In this document: piece after piece, positions 1 through 7,541 of the stretch
How positions within the stretch are numbered: the first letter of the stretch is position 1
Layout: every line of letters begins with the position of its first letter
Assembly (NCBI GenBank): GCA_031255375.1
Contig: JAIRSP010000047.1
Coordinates: 1 to 10,748, forward strand
Origin: Endomicrobium sp.
GTDB taxonomy: Bacteria; Elusimicrobiota; Endomicrobiia; Endomicrobiales; Endomicrobiaceae
Direction of reading: 5' to 3'
Length of the DNA stretch: 10,748 nt
Position numbers and translations under genes: made by a program
The notes under the pieces: model-generated
What the model was told of the DNA's origin: nothing
Database searches by the model: none
Seen by the model: the letters and a program-made list of their open reading frames with translations, nothing else

Positions 1-421
1 TTTTTCAAAATATATTTTATCGTAATTCATGTAATCATTACTGATGTTTTTTATAATGCCTACCAACATATTATACTCTGTTTTTTTTTATGATTTCGAT
101 ATAAACGAAATATCATTAATAACTACATCGAATAATTAAAAAGCAAATATAAAATACATCATTATCACTATTTAACCAATTATCTTTTTTATATTTTTAA
201 AGATAACTCAAAACAAAATTGATAAGAATAAAGCAAATAAATTTAAATTTTTGTATGTTAATTATTTTTTCTATCGTATATGATTCGGTCAATATTTACT
301 TTCAAGCGATCAGGATTACATGATAATCATAAATATTATGGTAACAGTTGATTATCTTTTCATCAATTTAAATGACATGTTCATTCTATTAAAAAACTAT
401 ATTTATGTCAAAAATATTTTA
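1..421. other. AT-rich stretch with no supported gene, downstream of uvrB
   Basis: No convincing gene, tRNA or known structured RNA is visible on either strand in these roughly 420 bases. I found no T-loop consensus with matching stems. Several short perfect inverted repeats occur: 93-98 with 106-111 (ATTTCG/CGAAAT), 180-187 with 199-206 (TTATCTTT/AAAGATAA), 322-329 with 349-356 (GATAATCA/TGATTATC) and 373-378 with 405-410 (TGACAT/ATGTCA). The last lies 12 bases past the uvrB stop and might be a weak transcription end, but no U-run follows it on the minus strand. At the left edge, minus-strand codons from an ATG at 69-67 stay open for 23 codons to the window end. That is too short to call a gene. 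The region may be a decayed gene, but I recognise no remnant. Confidence 0.6.
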
Positions 422-2452
422 TTAATAATTAATATTTTTTACTTTGATTTTGTTTTTTGCGATTTTTAGTTTAAATATTTTATTTTTAATAATTAAAGCA
501 GATTCAAAATCAAGATCATTTGCAAATTTTTTCATTTGCATTTCCATATTTTTTATTATTTTATCGATGTTTTTCGGCGTATATTTATTTTTGCGAATCT
601 CTTCTGATTCATTGATATATTTTGTTAATTTATTTTTTTGTAAATTATTAAATTCATTAAGTTCATGAATGGATTTAATTATTGATTTAGGTTTAATATT
701 ATTTTTTTTATTATATTCAAGTTGTTTTTTACGTCTTTGATTTATTTCTTTTAGTGTGCTTTGGATTGAATTTGTTAATGTATCTGCATAAAAAATAACT
801 CTACCATTGATATTTCTTGCTGCTCTTCCACAAATTTGAACAAGCGTAGTTTTTGAACGCAAAAAACCTTCTTTGTCAGCATCAAGTACTACTACCAATG
901 ATACCTCTGGTAAATCTAGACCTTCTCTTAAAAGATTTACTCCTATTAAAACATCGAAATACCCGAGACGTAAATTTTTAAGTATTTCTATTCTTTTTAA
1001 AATATTTATTTCCGAATGAAGATATATTGTTTTAAACCCTTTTTCATTTAAATAAATGGATAGTTCTTCAGACATATTTTTTGTGAGTGTTATAACAAGA
1101 ACTCTATTTTTTTTATTAACATTTTTTCTTATTTCTTTTATTAAATCATGTATTTGTCTATTTGTTGGTCGTATAATAATTTCTGGATCAACCAACCCGG
1201 TAGGCCTTATAATTAGACTAATTATATGTTTTTTACTTTTTTCAATTTCATAATCCCCTGGCGTTGCTGATACCATCATGGTTCTTTTTATAAGTTTTTC
1301 AAATTCATGGAATTTTAACGGTCTATTGTCTAAAGCAGATGGTAATCTGAATCCAAAATTTATAAGTGTTTGTTTTCTGGCTTTATCACATTCGTACATT
1401 CCTTTTATTTGTGGTAATGAAATATGTGATTCATCTATTATCGTTAAAAAGTCATCATTTTTATATAAAAAATAATCTATAAGACTTGTCGGTTTTTCAC
1501 CTTCAGATTTATTTAGTAAATGTCTTGAATAATTTTCGATACCATTACATATTCCTGTTTCTTCCATCATTTCAATATCGTATTTTGTTCTTTGTTCAAG
1601 TCGCTGCGCTTCTACTAGCTTATTTTGAGATTTTAACATTTTTACTTGTTTGCTTAACTCATTTTGAATATTATTTAGTACTTTATTAATTTTACACCTG
1701 TTACTAACAAAAATTTTTGCAGGATAAATATAAATTTTATTTTTTCTGCAAATTGTATTACCTGTTATTGGATTAAATTCTTTAATTGTTTCGATTGTAT
1801 TTCCATAAAATTCTATTTTTATGGCCGTTTCAAGATACGAAGGGAAAATCTCAATTGTATCACCTTTTATTATAAAACATCCTCTCTTAAGTTCTAATTC
1901 GCTCCTTTTGTAATGATTTTTGATTAGCTCATGCAATAATTGATTAATAGGTTTTTCATTTTTAATTATTAATTTAATACACATATTTTCATAATCTATC
2001 GGTGTGCCTAAGTTGTATATGCAAGAAACAGATGCAACCACAATAACATCATTTCTTTCAAGAATTGATGTTATTGTTTTCATGCGTAATTTATCTATGT
2101 GATCATTTATAGAAGCATCTTTATCTATATACATATCACTAGAAGGAATATATGCTTCAGGTTGATAATAATCATAATAGGATACGAAATATTCTACCGC
2201 GTTATTTGGGAAAAAAGCTTTAAATTCACCATAAATTTGTGCTGCTAAAATTTTGTTTGGTGATATTATTAATGTTGGTTTTTGTAATTTTTCAATAATA
2301 TTTGCCATAACGAATGTTTTTCCTGAACCTGTAACACCGAGTAAAACCTGTGAATTATTACCGTTTAAATAGTTATTGTACAGGGAATCTATTGCGTAAG
2401 GTTGGTCACCTGAAGGTTTAAATTTTGAAATTAATTTAAATTTATTTTTCAT
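422..2452 (-). CDS. uvrB: UvrABC excinuclease subunit B (UvrB)
   Basis: UvrB is the cytoplasmic damage-verifying helicase-like subunit of nucleotide excision repair. UvrA loads it on damaged DNA and it recruits UvrC for dual incision. At 676 aa it is normal length. Visible in order are Walker A GVTGSGKT (39-46), the DNA-clamping beta-hairpin YYDYYQPEAY (92-101), the DESH Walker B box (340-343), SATPGDYE (395-402), the helicase C-terminal core with LLREGLDLPEVSLV (507-520) and LDADKEGF (523-530), and motif VI QICGRAAR (539-546). The UVR motif that contacts UvrC and UvrA is at about 630-663. Helicase motif Ia reads PNKILAAQ where HNKTLAAQ is usual; the rest is conventional. The ATG start matches the family N-terminus (FKPSGDQPYAI). 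No Shine-Dalgarno sequence precedes it, but a perfect 7-bp dyad lies 7 bases upstream. It is 207 bases from murG on the same strand, so it may have its own promoter or be read through. No uvrA or uvrC is in the window. Confidence 0.97.
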   Translation of the reverse strand: MKNKFKLISKFKPSGDQPYAIDSLYNNYLNGNNSQVLLGVTGSGKTFVMANIIEKLQKPTLIISPNKILAAQIYGEFKAFFPNNAVEYFVSYYDYYQPEAYIPSSDMYIDKDASINDHIDKLRMKTITSILERNDVIVVASVSCIYNLGTPIDYENMCIKLIIKNEKPINQLLHELIKNHYKRSELELKRGCFIIKGDTIEIFPSYLETAIKIEFYGNTIETIKEFNPITGNTICRKNKIYIYPAKIFVSNRCKINKVLNNIQNELSKQVKMLKSQNKLVEAQRLEQRTKYDIEMMEETGICNGIENYSRHLLNKSEGEKPTSLIDYFLYKNDDFLTIIDESHISLPQIKGMYECDKARKQTLINFGFRLPSALDNRPLKFHEFEKLIKRTMMVSATPGDYEIEKSKKHIISLIIRPTGLVDPEIIIRPTNRQIHDLIKEIRKNVNKKNRVLVITLTKNMSEELSIYLNEKGFKTIYLHSEINILKRIEILKNLRLGYFDVLIGVNLLREGLDLPEVSLVVVLDADKEGFLRSKTTLVQICGRAARNINGRVIFYADTLTNSIQSTLKEINQRRKKQLEYNKKNNIKPKSIIKSIHELNEFNNLQKNKLTKYINESEEIRKNKYTPKNIDKIIKNMEMQMKKFANDLDFESALIIKNKIFKLKIAKNKIKVKNINY

Positions 2453-2459
2453 AGTTTTA

Positions 2460-2480
2460 TATAGTAATTCTTGTACTATA
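2460..2480. promoter_or_regulatory. Perfect 7-bp dyad 7 bases upstream of uvrB
   Basis: TATAGTA (2460-2466) and TACTATA (2474-2480) are exact inverted repeats around the spacer ATTCTTG. On the uvrB strand the dyad ends 7 bases before the ATG. The position would suit an operator or a small mRNA hairpin covering the ribosome site. uvrB is an SOS gene in many bacteria and LexA boxes are dyads that differ by phylum, so a LexA-type operator is one possibility. The sequence matches no LexA box I can name with confidence, and short AT-rich dyads also arise by chance. Confidence 0.3.
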
Positions 2481-2500
2481 AAATAAATATTTAGTTAATT

Positions 2501-2624
2501 GTTTGTTAACGTTGAAAGCTATTTATATCGTGAAATACAATTTTAGCATTATTTATTTTTTTATCAAAATTAAATAACTTTATAAGTTACATTTATTATT
2601 GCTATTATAAATAGCATAACAAAC
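2501..2624. repeat. Two-part long-range inverted repeat (possible structured RNA)
   Basis: GTTTGTTA (2501-2508) pairs with TAACAAAC (2617-2624). Just inside it, GCTATTTATA (2518-2527) pairs with TATAAATAGC (2606-2615). Together they give 18 base pairs, interrupted by a 9-base bulge on one side and 1 base on the other, enclosing a 78-base loop that carries its own 6-bp hairpin (2575-2589). The inner right arm also takes part in a competing local hairpin (2600-2616), so two mutually exclusive folds are possible. It lies between murG and uvrB and would be transcribed if the genes share an mRNA. It resembles no RNA family I recognise, and could be an attenuator, a degenerate small mobile element or chance. 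Confidence 0.4.
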
Positions 2625-2659
2625 GATGTTTAATGTTAGTGTATTTTTTATTTTATTGA

Positions 2660-3784
2660 TTAATATTGTCTCTTGTTTTTTAATTTTGAATTGTTTGTAT
2701 CTATTGTTTTGATTATTTCATTAACTATTAGTCTTTGTGGAAGATTTTTTTCAAGTATATTTTTTTTTGTTTTACTAAATTGATTATTATCATTTATATT
2801 TTTTTTTAATACATGTATTGCTTCCTTCAATTTTTTTTTCGTAAGATTTTTTTCTTCAATTATTATTACATGATTGCTTTTTTCTATTTCTTTTGCGTTT
2901 AAATATTGATGATTATTTGTAGCATATGGATATGGAATCAATATTGCAGGTTTGTTTAACGCTTTCAATTCAAACACAGTACTTGCACCAGAACGACATA
3001 TAACAATATCACTTTTTATATAAGCATTATATATGTTATGCATATAATCAAAAATAACATAATCATTAGTTTTTTTTATAATTTTGTCCTTAATTTTAAT
3101 ATAATCATTTGGTCCAGTAATATGAAGAACACAAAGTTTATTACATATGTTTAAGCTTAGCAGTGTTTCACATGCAATTTTATTTAACACAGTTGAGCCA
3201 AGGCTCCCACCAAAGACTAGAATTGTAAAAATTTTAGTTTTTTGTTCTGATTTTAATATTGATTTTTTGTTAATTGCTAATAATAAAGACTTTCTTATTG
3301 GGCAACCGGATACAAAAATGTTCCTGTAGTTTTTTTTATAATTATTGAAACTTACAAATGTCTTATCAACTATTTTATTTAATAATTTGTTTGATTTTCC
3401 AAAGATAACATTTTGTTCATGTATAAAAGTCTTCTTATTTAATATCTTAGCAGCAAATATAACAGGAACTGACATATAGCCACCCATTCCAATTATCGCT
3501 ATTGGATTCAACTTTAAAATATATTTTAATGCTTTTAAAAGTGAAAATTTTGCTTTAATTAAAAATATTAATAGTGCACATACTTTTTTTTTTGGTATTC
3601 CAGACATATTGAATTTGATATGTGCAAATTTACTATTTTCTAATATTTTTGATGTAATTTGATTATTTGCCACAAAAAAAATTACATCATATCCACTATT
3701 TTTGAATTCTTCAGCAATTGCTATTCCAGGATAAATATGACCACCGGTTCCACTTAAAATAATAATTATATTTTTGTTTTTCAT
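2660..3784 (-). CDS. murG: Lipid II synthase MurG (UDP-GlcNAc transferase)
   Basis: MurG transfers GlcNAc from UDP-GlcNAc to lipid I on the cytoplasmic face of the membrane, giving lipid II. It is a GT-B fold glycosyltransferase. At 374 aa it is slightly longer than the usual 350-360, through a Lys/Asn-rich C-terminal tail. Visible motifs are the N-terminal glycine loop SGTGGHIYPG (11-20), MGGYMSVP (100-107), HEQN (122-125), the second-domain loop FGGSLGS (191-197), CRSGASTVFE (263-272) and the donor-site YATNNHQYLNA (287-297). Residues 64-70 in the conserved SGIP-Lys region are encoded across a run of ten A residues. The ATG fits the family start. No Shine-Dalgarno sequence is visible (AAATTTGTTTTAAAA precedes the ATG). 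It follows ftsW after 97 bases, an unusually loose spacing for this gene pair. Confidence 0.96.
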   Translation of the reverse strand: MKNKNIIIILSGTGGHIYPGIAIAEEFKNSGYDVIFFVANNQITSKILENSKFAHIKFNMSGIPKKKVCALLIFLIKAKFSLLKALKYILKLNPIAIIGMGGYMSVPVIFAAKILNKKTFIHEQNVIFGKSNKLLNKIVDKTFVSFNNYKKNYRNIFVSGCPIRKSLLLAINKKSILKSEQKTKIFTILVFGGSLGSTVLNKIACETLLSLNICNKLCVLHITGPNDYIKIKDKIIKKTNDYVIFDYMHNIYNAYIKSDIVICRSGASTVFELKALNKPAILIPYPYATNNHQYLNAKEIEKSNHVIIIEEKNLTKKKLKEAIHVLKKNINDNNQFSKTKKNILEKNLPQRLIVNEIIKTIDTNNSKLKNKRQY

Positions 3785-3881
3785 TTTTAAAACAAATTTA
3801 AAAAAAACATTTTAATTTTTTCGTATTGATATAAATACTTATATATTATTTGAATAAAACAAAAAAAACGGAACAAATCTA

Positions 3882-4985
3882 TTATTTCATTTTTTTTGTT
3901 TTGTATTGCGATAAATTTATTAATATTCCAGAAATTGCCATAGTCATAATTATTGATGTTCCACCAAATGATATAAATGGTAGCGGCATACCTTTTGTTG
4001 GTAATATGCCAATTGTAGTTGAAATATTTATAATAGCTTGAAAAACAATTGAAAAAGTTATTCCTAGGCATAAATATTTGGAAAACGTATCTGGTGCATG
4101 TTTGCTAATTTTTATTCCTTTTAATAATAGATATATAAAAAATAGAATAACTATACTTGTACCAAGAAATCCAAACTCTTCTCCAATTATCGGAAATATA
4201 AAATCTGTATGAGCTTCTGGTAAATACATGAGTTTTATTTCACTTTTTCCAGGACCTTTTCCAAAAAAACCGCCAGACCCAAATGCATTTAATGATTGCC
4301 TTATTTGATATGAAGACATATTAATATTTATAAAAGATTCAATATAATTTTTTAATCTTATTAATCTGTATGGTTTTCTTATAATTTCCTCAATTAAAAA
4401 TGCAAACATTATCGTAAATCCTAGTAATACAATTTTTATTTTTATTCCTGCGCAAAATAACATTGCAAAACAAACTAATATTATTAGAATTGGTGTTCCT
4501 AAATCAGGTTCAAAAACAATTGGCAATGTTATAATCAGGATAATAAGTGTAAATGATGTTAATCTTTTGAGATTTTTAATTGAATTTTTTTTTGATATAA
4601 AGTTCGATGTAATTATTATTGTAGTAAATTTAATTATTTCAGAAGGCTGTATGTTAAAATAACCTAAATTTAACCATCTCTTTGCTCCAGACCGTGAAAT
4701 TCCTACAAACAGTACCACAATAATTAATATTAATGACAACAAATAAATCAATTTTAAATATTTTTTATAAAATTTGTAATTGATTAAAAAACTTGTTATA
4801 AACATTAAAACAAAACCAATACTAATACACAAAATTTGTTTAAAAAAAAATTTATAAGGGTTTGACCATTTTAATTCTGACATAATACTACTTGATGAAA
4901 ATACTGCAAATGATCCGAAAATCACACATGTGCATATTATGAATATAAGAGTAAAATCGTATTTATTTAAATTAATTTTAAACAT
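3882..4985 (-). CDS. ftsW: Septal peptidoglycan glycosyltransferase FtsW (SEDS family)
   Basis: FtsW is a polytopic membrane protein that polymerises glycan strands from lipid II at the septum with FtsI. The protein is 367 aa (E. coli FtsW is about 414, with a longer N-terminal tail). About ten hydrophobic segments can be drawn, near 11-31, 47-69, 76-95, 118-130, 143-158, 164-180, 183-199, 263-288, 302-324 and 336-358. SEDS motifs are AKRWLNLG (101-108), QPSE (113-116), EPDLGT (159-164), FGSGGFFGKGPGKS (235-248), PEAHTDFIF (256-264) with the putative catalytic Asp261, GEE (268-270), and PTKGMPLPFISFGGTS (329-344). The paralogue RodA shares these, but the position between murD and murG and the partner ftsI favour FtsW. 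No ribosome site is evident before the ATG, and the spacer after murD is 136 bases with no ORF. Confidence 0.94.
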   Translation of the reverse strand: MFKINLNKYDFTLIFIICTCVIFGSFAVFSSSSIMSELKWSNPYKFFFKQILCISIGFVLMFITSFLINYKFYKKYLKLIYLLSLILIIVVLFVGISRSGAKRWLNLGYFNIQPSEIIKFTTIIITSNFISKKNSIKNLKRLTSFTLIILIITLPIVFEPDLGTPILIILVCFAMLFCAGIKIKIVLLGFTIMFAFLIEEIIRKPYRLIRLKNYIESFININMSSYQIRQSLNAFGSGGFFGKGPGKSEIKLMYLPEAHTDFIFPIIGEEFGFLGTSIVILFFIYLLLKGIKISKHAPDTFSKYLCLGITFSIVFQAIINISTTIGILPTKGMPLPFISFGGTSIIMTMAISGILINLSQYKTKKMK

Positions 4986-5121
4986 ATTATTGTGTACTTT
5001 TTTTGTTGTGTTAATTTAATTTACAAACAATATATAAATTGAAAAAACATATTTCTATAAATATTCTATCAATATATAAAAAAATTTAAAAAATCCACGA
5101 TTTAATTTTTTAAATATAAAT

Positions 5122-6432
5122 CTATAAATTAAGTACTAAATTTTTGAATATTTTGCCACGTTCCTCAAAGTTTTTGAATTGATCAAAAGAAGAACATGCC
5201 GGAGAAAGTAATACTGTGTCACCTGATATTGCTATTTTAGATGCTTGTTTTACGGCGTCATTCATGCTGTTACAATACATAAATTTTGTACAATTATCTA
5301 AACTATTTCTTATTTTATCAGAGGATTCACCTATAAGAAGAACGAATTTAACTTTTTGTTTTATAAGTTTTTTTATACAGTTGTATGTACCCCCTTTATC
5401 ACGTCCACCAATAATAAGCAAAATATTTTTATTAAAAGATTCCAATGCTACCTTGGTTGAATTAACATTTGTTGATTTTGAGTCATTATAATAATCAACG
5501 CCATTTAATGTTCTTACTAATTCTATTCTATGTTTTATTCCTTTATATTTTGAAATAACTTCCTCTATTTTGCAAGGCACTATTCCTACACTATGCGAAA
5601 TTGCCGTTGCAGCTAAAATGTTTTCTATATTATGTTTACCAATAATATTAATTTTTGGCTTTATTACAATATTTTTGTTTTTTATATTTATTATTATATT
5701 TCCATTATTATAAAATACACCATTCTTTATATAATTTTTACTAAAAAACAATATTTTTGCATTAGTTTTTTTTGCTATTTTTCTACATATTTTGTCATCA
5801 TAATTTATTATTGCTAATTCATCAGACTTTTGATTAATTAATATATTTTCTTTTGCTTTTATATATGAGCTCATTGTTTTATGATGTTCTAGATGATCAG
5901 GTGATATATTTAATAGTACTGATATATTTGGCTTAAATTTTGGTGTATCTTCTAGTTGATAGCTTGAAAGTTCAATTATGATAAAAGTATTTTCCGTAGT
6001 ACTTAGCGCCATACTTGACAATGGATAACCTATATTACCAGATGTTATTGTATCTTTATATGTTGTTTTTATTATTTTTGAAGTCAAATCAGTTGTCGTT
6101 GTTTTTCCATTCGTACCTGTGATTGCGACTATTTTTTTATATTTTGAATTTTTGAGCGAAAAACAAACTTCGCTTAAAATTTTTATTTTTTGTTTTTTTG
6201 CCTCTTTTAAAATATGAATATTTGGACTAATTCCTGGACTTTTTATAATGATGTCAGAATTTAGTATTTTTATTGAATGTTTGCCAACTTCTTTTACTAT
6301 TTTTTTATTTAAATTTTTTATTTTAATTTTTCGATTATCACTTGCAAAAACGTCATACCCCAATTTTATTGCTAGATTCGCAACAGCAACACCGCTTTTA
6401 CCAAGGCCCAGGACTACTATTTTTTTCTTCAT
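5122..6432 (-). CDS. murD: UDP-MurNAc-L-Ala:D-glutamate ligase MurD
   Basis: MurD is the cytoplasmic ATP-dependent ligase that adds D-Glu to UDP-MurNAc-L-Ala. At 436 aa it is the family's usual length. The N-terminal Rossmann domain shows GLGKSG (9-14) and SPGISP (65-70). The central ATPase domain shows GTNGKTTTT (106-114), GNIG (132-135), ELSSYQLE (154-161), NISPDHLEHH (175-184) and Lys194, the probable carbamoylated lysine. The C-terminal domain shows GKHNIENILAA (265-275), HR (301-302), NDSKSTN (316-322), GGRDKG (342-347) and LLSPACSSFDQFKNFEERG (408-426). All catalytic signatures are present. It starts 4 bases after the mraY stop with the best-placed Shine-Dalgarno sequence in the window, so translation is probably coupled to mraY. 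It is the only gene here ending in TAG. Confidence 0.97.
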   Translation of the reverse strand: MKKKIVVLGLGKSGVAVANLAIKLGYDVFASDNRKIKIKNLNKKIVKEVGKHSIKILNSDIIIKSPGISPNIHILKEAKKQKIKILSEVCFSLKNSKYKKIVAITGTNGKTTTTDLTSKIIKTTYKDTITSGNIGYPLSSMALSTTENTFIIIELSSYQLEDTPKFKPNISVLLNISPDHLEHHKTMSSYIKAKENILINQKSDELAIINYDDKICRKIAKKTNAKILFFSKNYIKNGVFYNNGNIIINIKNKNIVIKPKINIIGKHNIENILAATAISHSVGIVPCKIEEVISKYKGIKHRIELVRTLNGVDYYNDSKSTNVNSTKVALESFNKNILLIIGGRDKGGTYNCIKKLIKQKVKFVLLIGESSDKIRNSLDNCTKFMYCNSMNDAVKQASKIAISGDTVLLSPACSSFDQFKNFEERGKIFKNLVLNL

Positions 6433-6436
6433 TAAT

Positions 6437-7528
6437 TTACCTCGGCTTTAACGATATGATAGAAAATATTGAAAAAATTATTCCTGCTATTAGAAACCTT
6501 ATTGTAATTTTTGTTTCTGAAATGCCAAGCATTTCAAAGTGATGATGTATTGGCGCCATCTTAAATATCTTTTTTTTTGTTTTTTTATAATAAAATATTT
6601 GTATTAAAACTGAAAGTGCTTCTATAAAGAAAATTCCACCAATTAGGATTAAGATAATTTCTTGTTTTATAAATATTGATGTCATACCTAATATCCCACC
6701 TAAAAACAGGCTACCTGTGTCACCCATAAAAATATCTGCTGGATACGAATTATACCATAAAAAACCAAGACATGATCCTATAATTGCAAATAAAAATATT
6801 GATATTTCTTCAGATCCAACCACATTTATAATATACAAATGTTTTGATATATATATATTACCTGAAAGATATGCAAACACGGATAGTGTAAAAACCGCAA
6901 TTACCACATTCCATGCTGCAATTCCATCTAGTCCATCAGTTAAATTAACCGCATTTGAACTGCCTGCAATTATAATAATTACAAGCAATGCATATAAATA
7001 ATGAATATTCACAATAATATTTTTAAAAAATGGAATACTTATCGATGTTACAAATTCATGATTTTGAGGATAAAAAAATAAGTATATAGATAATAATATA
7101 GAAAATGCAGATTGCCAAAAAAGTTTACATTTTTTTGAAAGCCCTTTTACATTTTTTTTTTTTATCTTTAAATAATCATCGCAAAATCCTAGAAATGTAA
7201 ACCATACTGACCCTATTAAAAACCAAATTATGAATCTATTATTTAATTTAGCCCATAGCATAGTAGACACGAAAACTGATAAAAAAATAATTATTCCACC
7301 CATAGTTGGTGTATTATTTTTTTTGAAATGCATTTCTGGACCATCAATTCTTGTAATTTGTTTTATTTTTAAATTTTTCAATTTATTTATTGTGTATGGG
7401 TATGCAAAAAGACAGATTAAGAAACTTGTTGTAGCAATTCCAAATAATCTGAAATTTAAATATTTAAAGATTTTAAATTGTGAAATCGTTGATATTTTAT
7501 CTAAATAACAAAAAATATAATATAGCAT
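6437..7528 (-). CDS. mraY: Phospho-MurNAc-pentapeptide translocase MraY
   Basis: MraY is the integral membrane enzyme that transfers phospho-MurNAc-pentapeptide from UDP to undecaprenyl phosphate, making lipid I. At 363 aa it is normal length (E. coli 360) and has about ten hydrophobic segments. Motifs are DGPEMH (62-67), TPTMGG (73-78), Asp117-Asp118 of the Mg/catalytic site, NAVNLTDGLDG (192-202), FMGDTGS (267-273) with Asp270, and MAPIHHHFE (324-332). The N-terminus aligns with the E. coli start, supporting the ATG, which is preceded only by a weak GTGGT. A run of twelve A residues encodes the Lys-rich loop just after the DD motif (about 121-126), with the frame intact. It follows murF after 13 bases, and its last codons form the ribosome site of murD. 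Confidence 0.97.
   Translation of the reverse strand: MLYYIFCYLDKISTISQFKIFKYLNFRLFGIATTSFLICLFAYPYTINKLKNLKIKQITRIDGPEMHFKKNNTPTMGGIIIFLSVFVSTMLWAKLNNRFIIWFLIGSVWFTFLGFCDDYLKIKKKNVKGLSKKCKLFWQSAFSILLSIYLFFYPQNHEFVTSISIPFFKNIIVNIHYLYALLVIIIIAGSSNAVNLTDGLDGIAAWNVVIAVFTLSVFAYLSGNIYISKHLYIINVVGSEEISIFLFAIIGSCLGFLWYNSYPADIFMGDTGSLFLGGILGMTSIFIKQEIILILIGGIFFIEALSVLIQIFYYKKTKKKIFKMAPIHHHFEMLGISETKITIRFLIAGIIFSIFSIISLKPR
6439..6443 (-). promoter_or_regulatory. Shine-Dalgarno sequence of murD
   Basis: On the minus strand GAGGT lies 6 bases before the murD ATG and overlaps the last sense codon and stop of mraY (CCG AGG TAA). It is a clear anti-16S match at near-ideal spacing, fixes the murD start, and implies mraY-murD translational coupling. 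Confidence 0.75.
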
Positions 7529-7541
7529 TTATACCACGTAT

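Larger units (their letters stand above)
2453..2659. other. murG-uvrB spacer rich in inverted repeats
   Basis: This is the longest spacer between genes in the window and has no ORF worth calling. It contains a dyad next to the uvrB start (2460-2480), a two-part inverted repeat (2501-2624), and two local hairpins: TAACTT-TAT-AAGTTA (2575-2589) and TGCTATT-ATA-AATAGCA (2600-2616). It is where murC commonly sits in dcw clusters, but there is no room for a gene remnant of meaningful size. It must contain the murG transcript end and/or the uvrB promoter unless the two genes are co-transcribed. Base composition is too AT-rich to place -35/-10 boxes by eye. Confidence 0.6.

Noticed and set aside
61..69. 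TATAAT-like string just before the left-edge ATG as a promoter
   Set aside because: TATAAT-like strings occur constantly in DNA this AT-rich, and no credible -35 element at proper spacing could be chosen.
191..197. Reassigned TGA codon, as in some very AT-rich symbionts
   Set aside because: All genes read through at full length with Trp as TGG at conserved sites (for example Trp104 in FtsW) and end at TAA or TAG, so nothing requires a changed code.
291..330. Possible tRNA T-loop (TTCAAGC) in the left non-coding region
   Set aside because: The flanking bases do not form the required 5-bp stem and no acceptor or anticodon arm can be drawn around it.
2200..2264. UvrB motif Ia change (PNKILAAQ for HNKTLAAQ) as a sign of inactivation
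   Set aside because: Walker A and B, the beta-hairpin, motif VI and the UVR motif are all intact, so one altered peripheral helicase motif is not evidence of loss of function.
3787..4071. 94-codon minus-strand frame starting MPRNNFF, reaching to just before murG
   Set aside because: Most of it overlaps the C-terminal end of ftsW in another frame, where the conserved PTKG...GGTS motif is encoded. The Tyr/Asn/Ile-rich sequence looks like out-of-frame ftsW plus spacer.
5216..5491. Plus-strand frame of 91 codons opposite murD
   Set aside because: It is antisense to the conserved C-terminal domain of murD, with no domain or ribosome site of its own.
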